A stretch of DNA of 34,840 bases, from contig JAJYTA010000029.1 in the NCBI GenBank assembly GCA_021793295.1, forward strand, positions 1 through 34,840, in the 5' to 3' direction. Source of the stretch: Actinomycetes bacterium (GTDB lineage Bacteria > Actinomycetota > Actinomycetes > Jiangellales > Jiangellaceae). Below the pieces are notes generated by a model, which worked only from the letters and a program-made list of their open reading frames with translations, made no database searches and had not been told where the DNA came from. The first letter of the stretch is position 1, and each line of letters opens with the position of its first letter. Below are positions 34,601 to 34,840 of this stretch, piece by piece. A program made the translations under genes and the position numbers.

Positions 34601-34840
34601 CGAACACGAGTCGCCGGACTTCCGGCAAGACCTCGAGCGCCCGGGGATTGGCCGACTCGTGCGGGCCGCCGGCCCATACGGAGTCCTCGTTCAGCTGCAG
34701 GCGCTCGGTTCCGGGATCGCCGAAGACCATGGCGCCCAGGCGGCCGTTGCCCTGCGGGAGAGCACGCAGCCAGTCGCCGCCGGCCGGCTCGTCGTACCAG
34801 AGGGCGAGGTCGTTCGCCGCCTGCACCTCGGGTGGCGGGG
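31647..34840 (-). CDS. GH95 alpha-L-fucosidase-like enzyme with C-terminal accessory domains, 5' end cut by window edge
   Basis: At least 1063 residues are present. The frame is open to the right edge, where it reads PPPEVQAANDLALWYDEPAG, so the true start and a probable signal peptide lie outside; a GTG at 34826 is unlikely to be the start. Residues are numbered from that GTG. The GH95 part spans about 5-770: LPQGNGRLGAMVFG, LQLNEDSVWAGGPH, NLQGIWNDELIPSWDSKYT with Asn361 and Asn363 in LNANLPMNYW, GNIQEWLYDW around Glu554, and HPPFQIDGNFGATGG around Asp652. A NEW3/NPCBM-associated beta domain (about 775-865) and a C-terminal beta-sandwich ending in HIFAVAIGS follow. GH95 enzymes act by inversion on alpha-1,2-linked fucose or alpha-L-galactose. 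It forms an operon with the lactonase. Confidence 0.92.
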   Translation of the reverse strand, partial: PPPEVQAANDLALWYDEPAGGDWLRALPQGNGRLGAMVFGDPGTERLQLNEDSVWAGGPHESANPRALEVLPEVRRLVFAGEWTRAQDLINQNMLGNPVGQLAYQTVGNLRLAVPGMNEVTEYYRQLDLTTATTSTSFVAGGVRHRRETFVSAPDQVIVMRLSADVPGSVSFTAEFDSAQRTTVASTDDATIALDGISSDQEGVTGQVRFQALARVVTDGGAVESSSGQLTVAGANSVVLLISIGSSYVDFSDVSGDYQGIASRHLEAATGRAFGELHGRHVSEYQELFNRTTLDLGRTEAADQPTDVRIAQHGGVDDPQFAALLFQFGRYLLISSSRPGTQPANLQGIWNDELIPSWDSKYTLNANLPMNYWPADTTNLSECFEPVFSMIDDLTVTGARTAEVQYGAGGWVTHHNTDGWRATSVVDGAFWGMWQTGGAWLATMIWDHYQFTGDVDFLREYYPAMKGSAQFFLDTLVEEPDLGYLVTNPSNSPELSHHPNASVAAGPTMDNQILTDLFTGCAKASEVLGIDADFRAQVLAAKDRLAPMKIGSRGNIQEWLYDWVETERLHRHVSHLYGLHPSNQITKRGTPELFEAAKRTLEIRGDDGTGWSLAWKINFWARLEEGKRAHDLINYLVTPARLAPNMFDLHPPFQIDGNFGATGGIAEMLLQSHAGEVHLLPALPPQWPNGTVDGLRARGGHTVGATWSDGQADEYRVTPDRDGTVALRGKLFAGRFAVVDATRGGRARIKKTASDQVELAGEGNHTYRAYALQKMAVSTPVEVSPGSPFSVGVTLRAVERPVVRASVSLEVPEGWSVEPAKVALRPVRPGAEQAVEFQVTVPDGTPTGTATLTGAATGPDWSTSADSEVRVWGGTTVTLRESFSNVAVTDDTDTDAGNFDGNGASISAQALAQAGVTPGAVVRHRGLEFTWPDVPAGRPDNAIASGQSLAISGRGATLGFLACGTYGAVAGPATVVYVDGTRQTFTLAVPDWYGEPRPDGDAVIVAPYQNRPGNQQTNTAATIYCASTALEDKEVARVDLPKISDDVVGGVPAMHIFAVAIGS

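Noticed and set aside
1-34840. CRISPR arrays, tRNA or rRNA genes, intact insertion sequences, prophage genes
   Set aside because: No spaced direct repeats, no tRNA-like cloverleaf, no transposase or integrase signature seen on either strand.

Overview
The window is high-GC DNA with many GTG starts, 4-nt start/stop overlaps, LacI/IclR-controlled sugar ABC operons, a LAL-type LuxR regulator and an IdeR/DmdR1-like iron box. This points to a saprophytic, filamentous-type actinobacterium. The genus cannot be named from sequence alone, and no rRNA, tRNA, CRISPR or intact mobile element is visible.

Layout, left to right. (1) 1-7038, minus strand: the 5' part of a large secreted subtilisin-family (S8) protease that runs off the left edge, preceded by a 998-aa LuxR-family ATPase regulator. 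(2) 7240-11341, plus strand: an iron-boxed siderophore uptake operon with a lipoprotein receptor, two FecCD permeases and an ATPase, all coupled by GTGA overlaps or close spacing. (3) 11338-17723: a divergent IclR regulator and a sugar or sugar-acid operon (binding lipoprotein, two permeases, enolase-superfamily acid-sugar dehydratase, FAH-family lyase/hydrolase). (4) 17790-25040, minus strand: a second sugar ABC operon (binding lipoprotein, two permeases, GH51 arabinofuranosidase, GH5 glycosidase, LacI regulator), with a second LacI regulator divergent at 25279. (5) 26389-28581: a secreted esterase made of two tandem CE1-like modules. (6) 28923-30718: a two-repeat ABM-like protein, then a graveyard of broken genes: an amidohydrolase remnant, a CitB-type response regulator without its receiver, and the C-terminal third of a TctA permease. 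The last two are fused head to head at a deletion scar. (7) 30793-34840: a fuconolactonase-like hydrolase and a large GH95 alpha-L-fucosidase-like enzyme, cut by the right edge.

Regions 3 to 5 and 7 read together as a plant cell-wall or hemicellulose utilisation block. A secreted esterase and fucosidase trim side chains, ABC importers bring in oligosaccharides or acid sugars, and cytoplasmic GH51/GH5 and the enolase/FAH pair process them. Neither sugar operon carries an ATPase, so both probably use a shared MsiK-like ATPase encoded elsewhere. The most notable non-coding signals are near-perfect hairpins placed identically between the binding-protein gene and the first permease gene in both sugar operons, and recurring AACGTT / CGTTG elements in the three control regions of the block.
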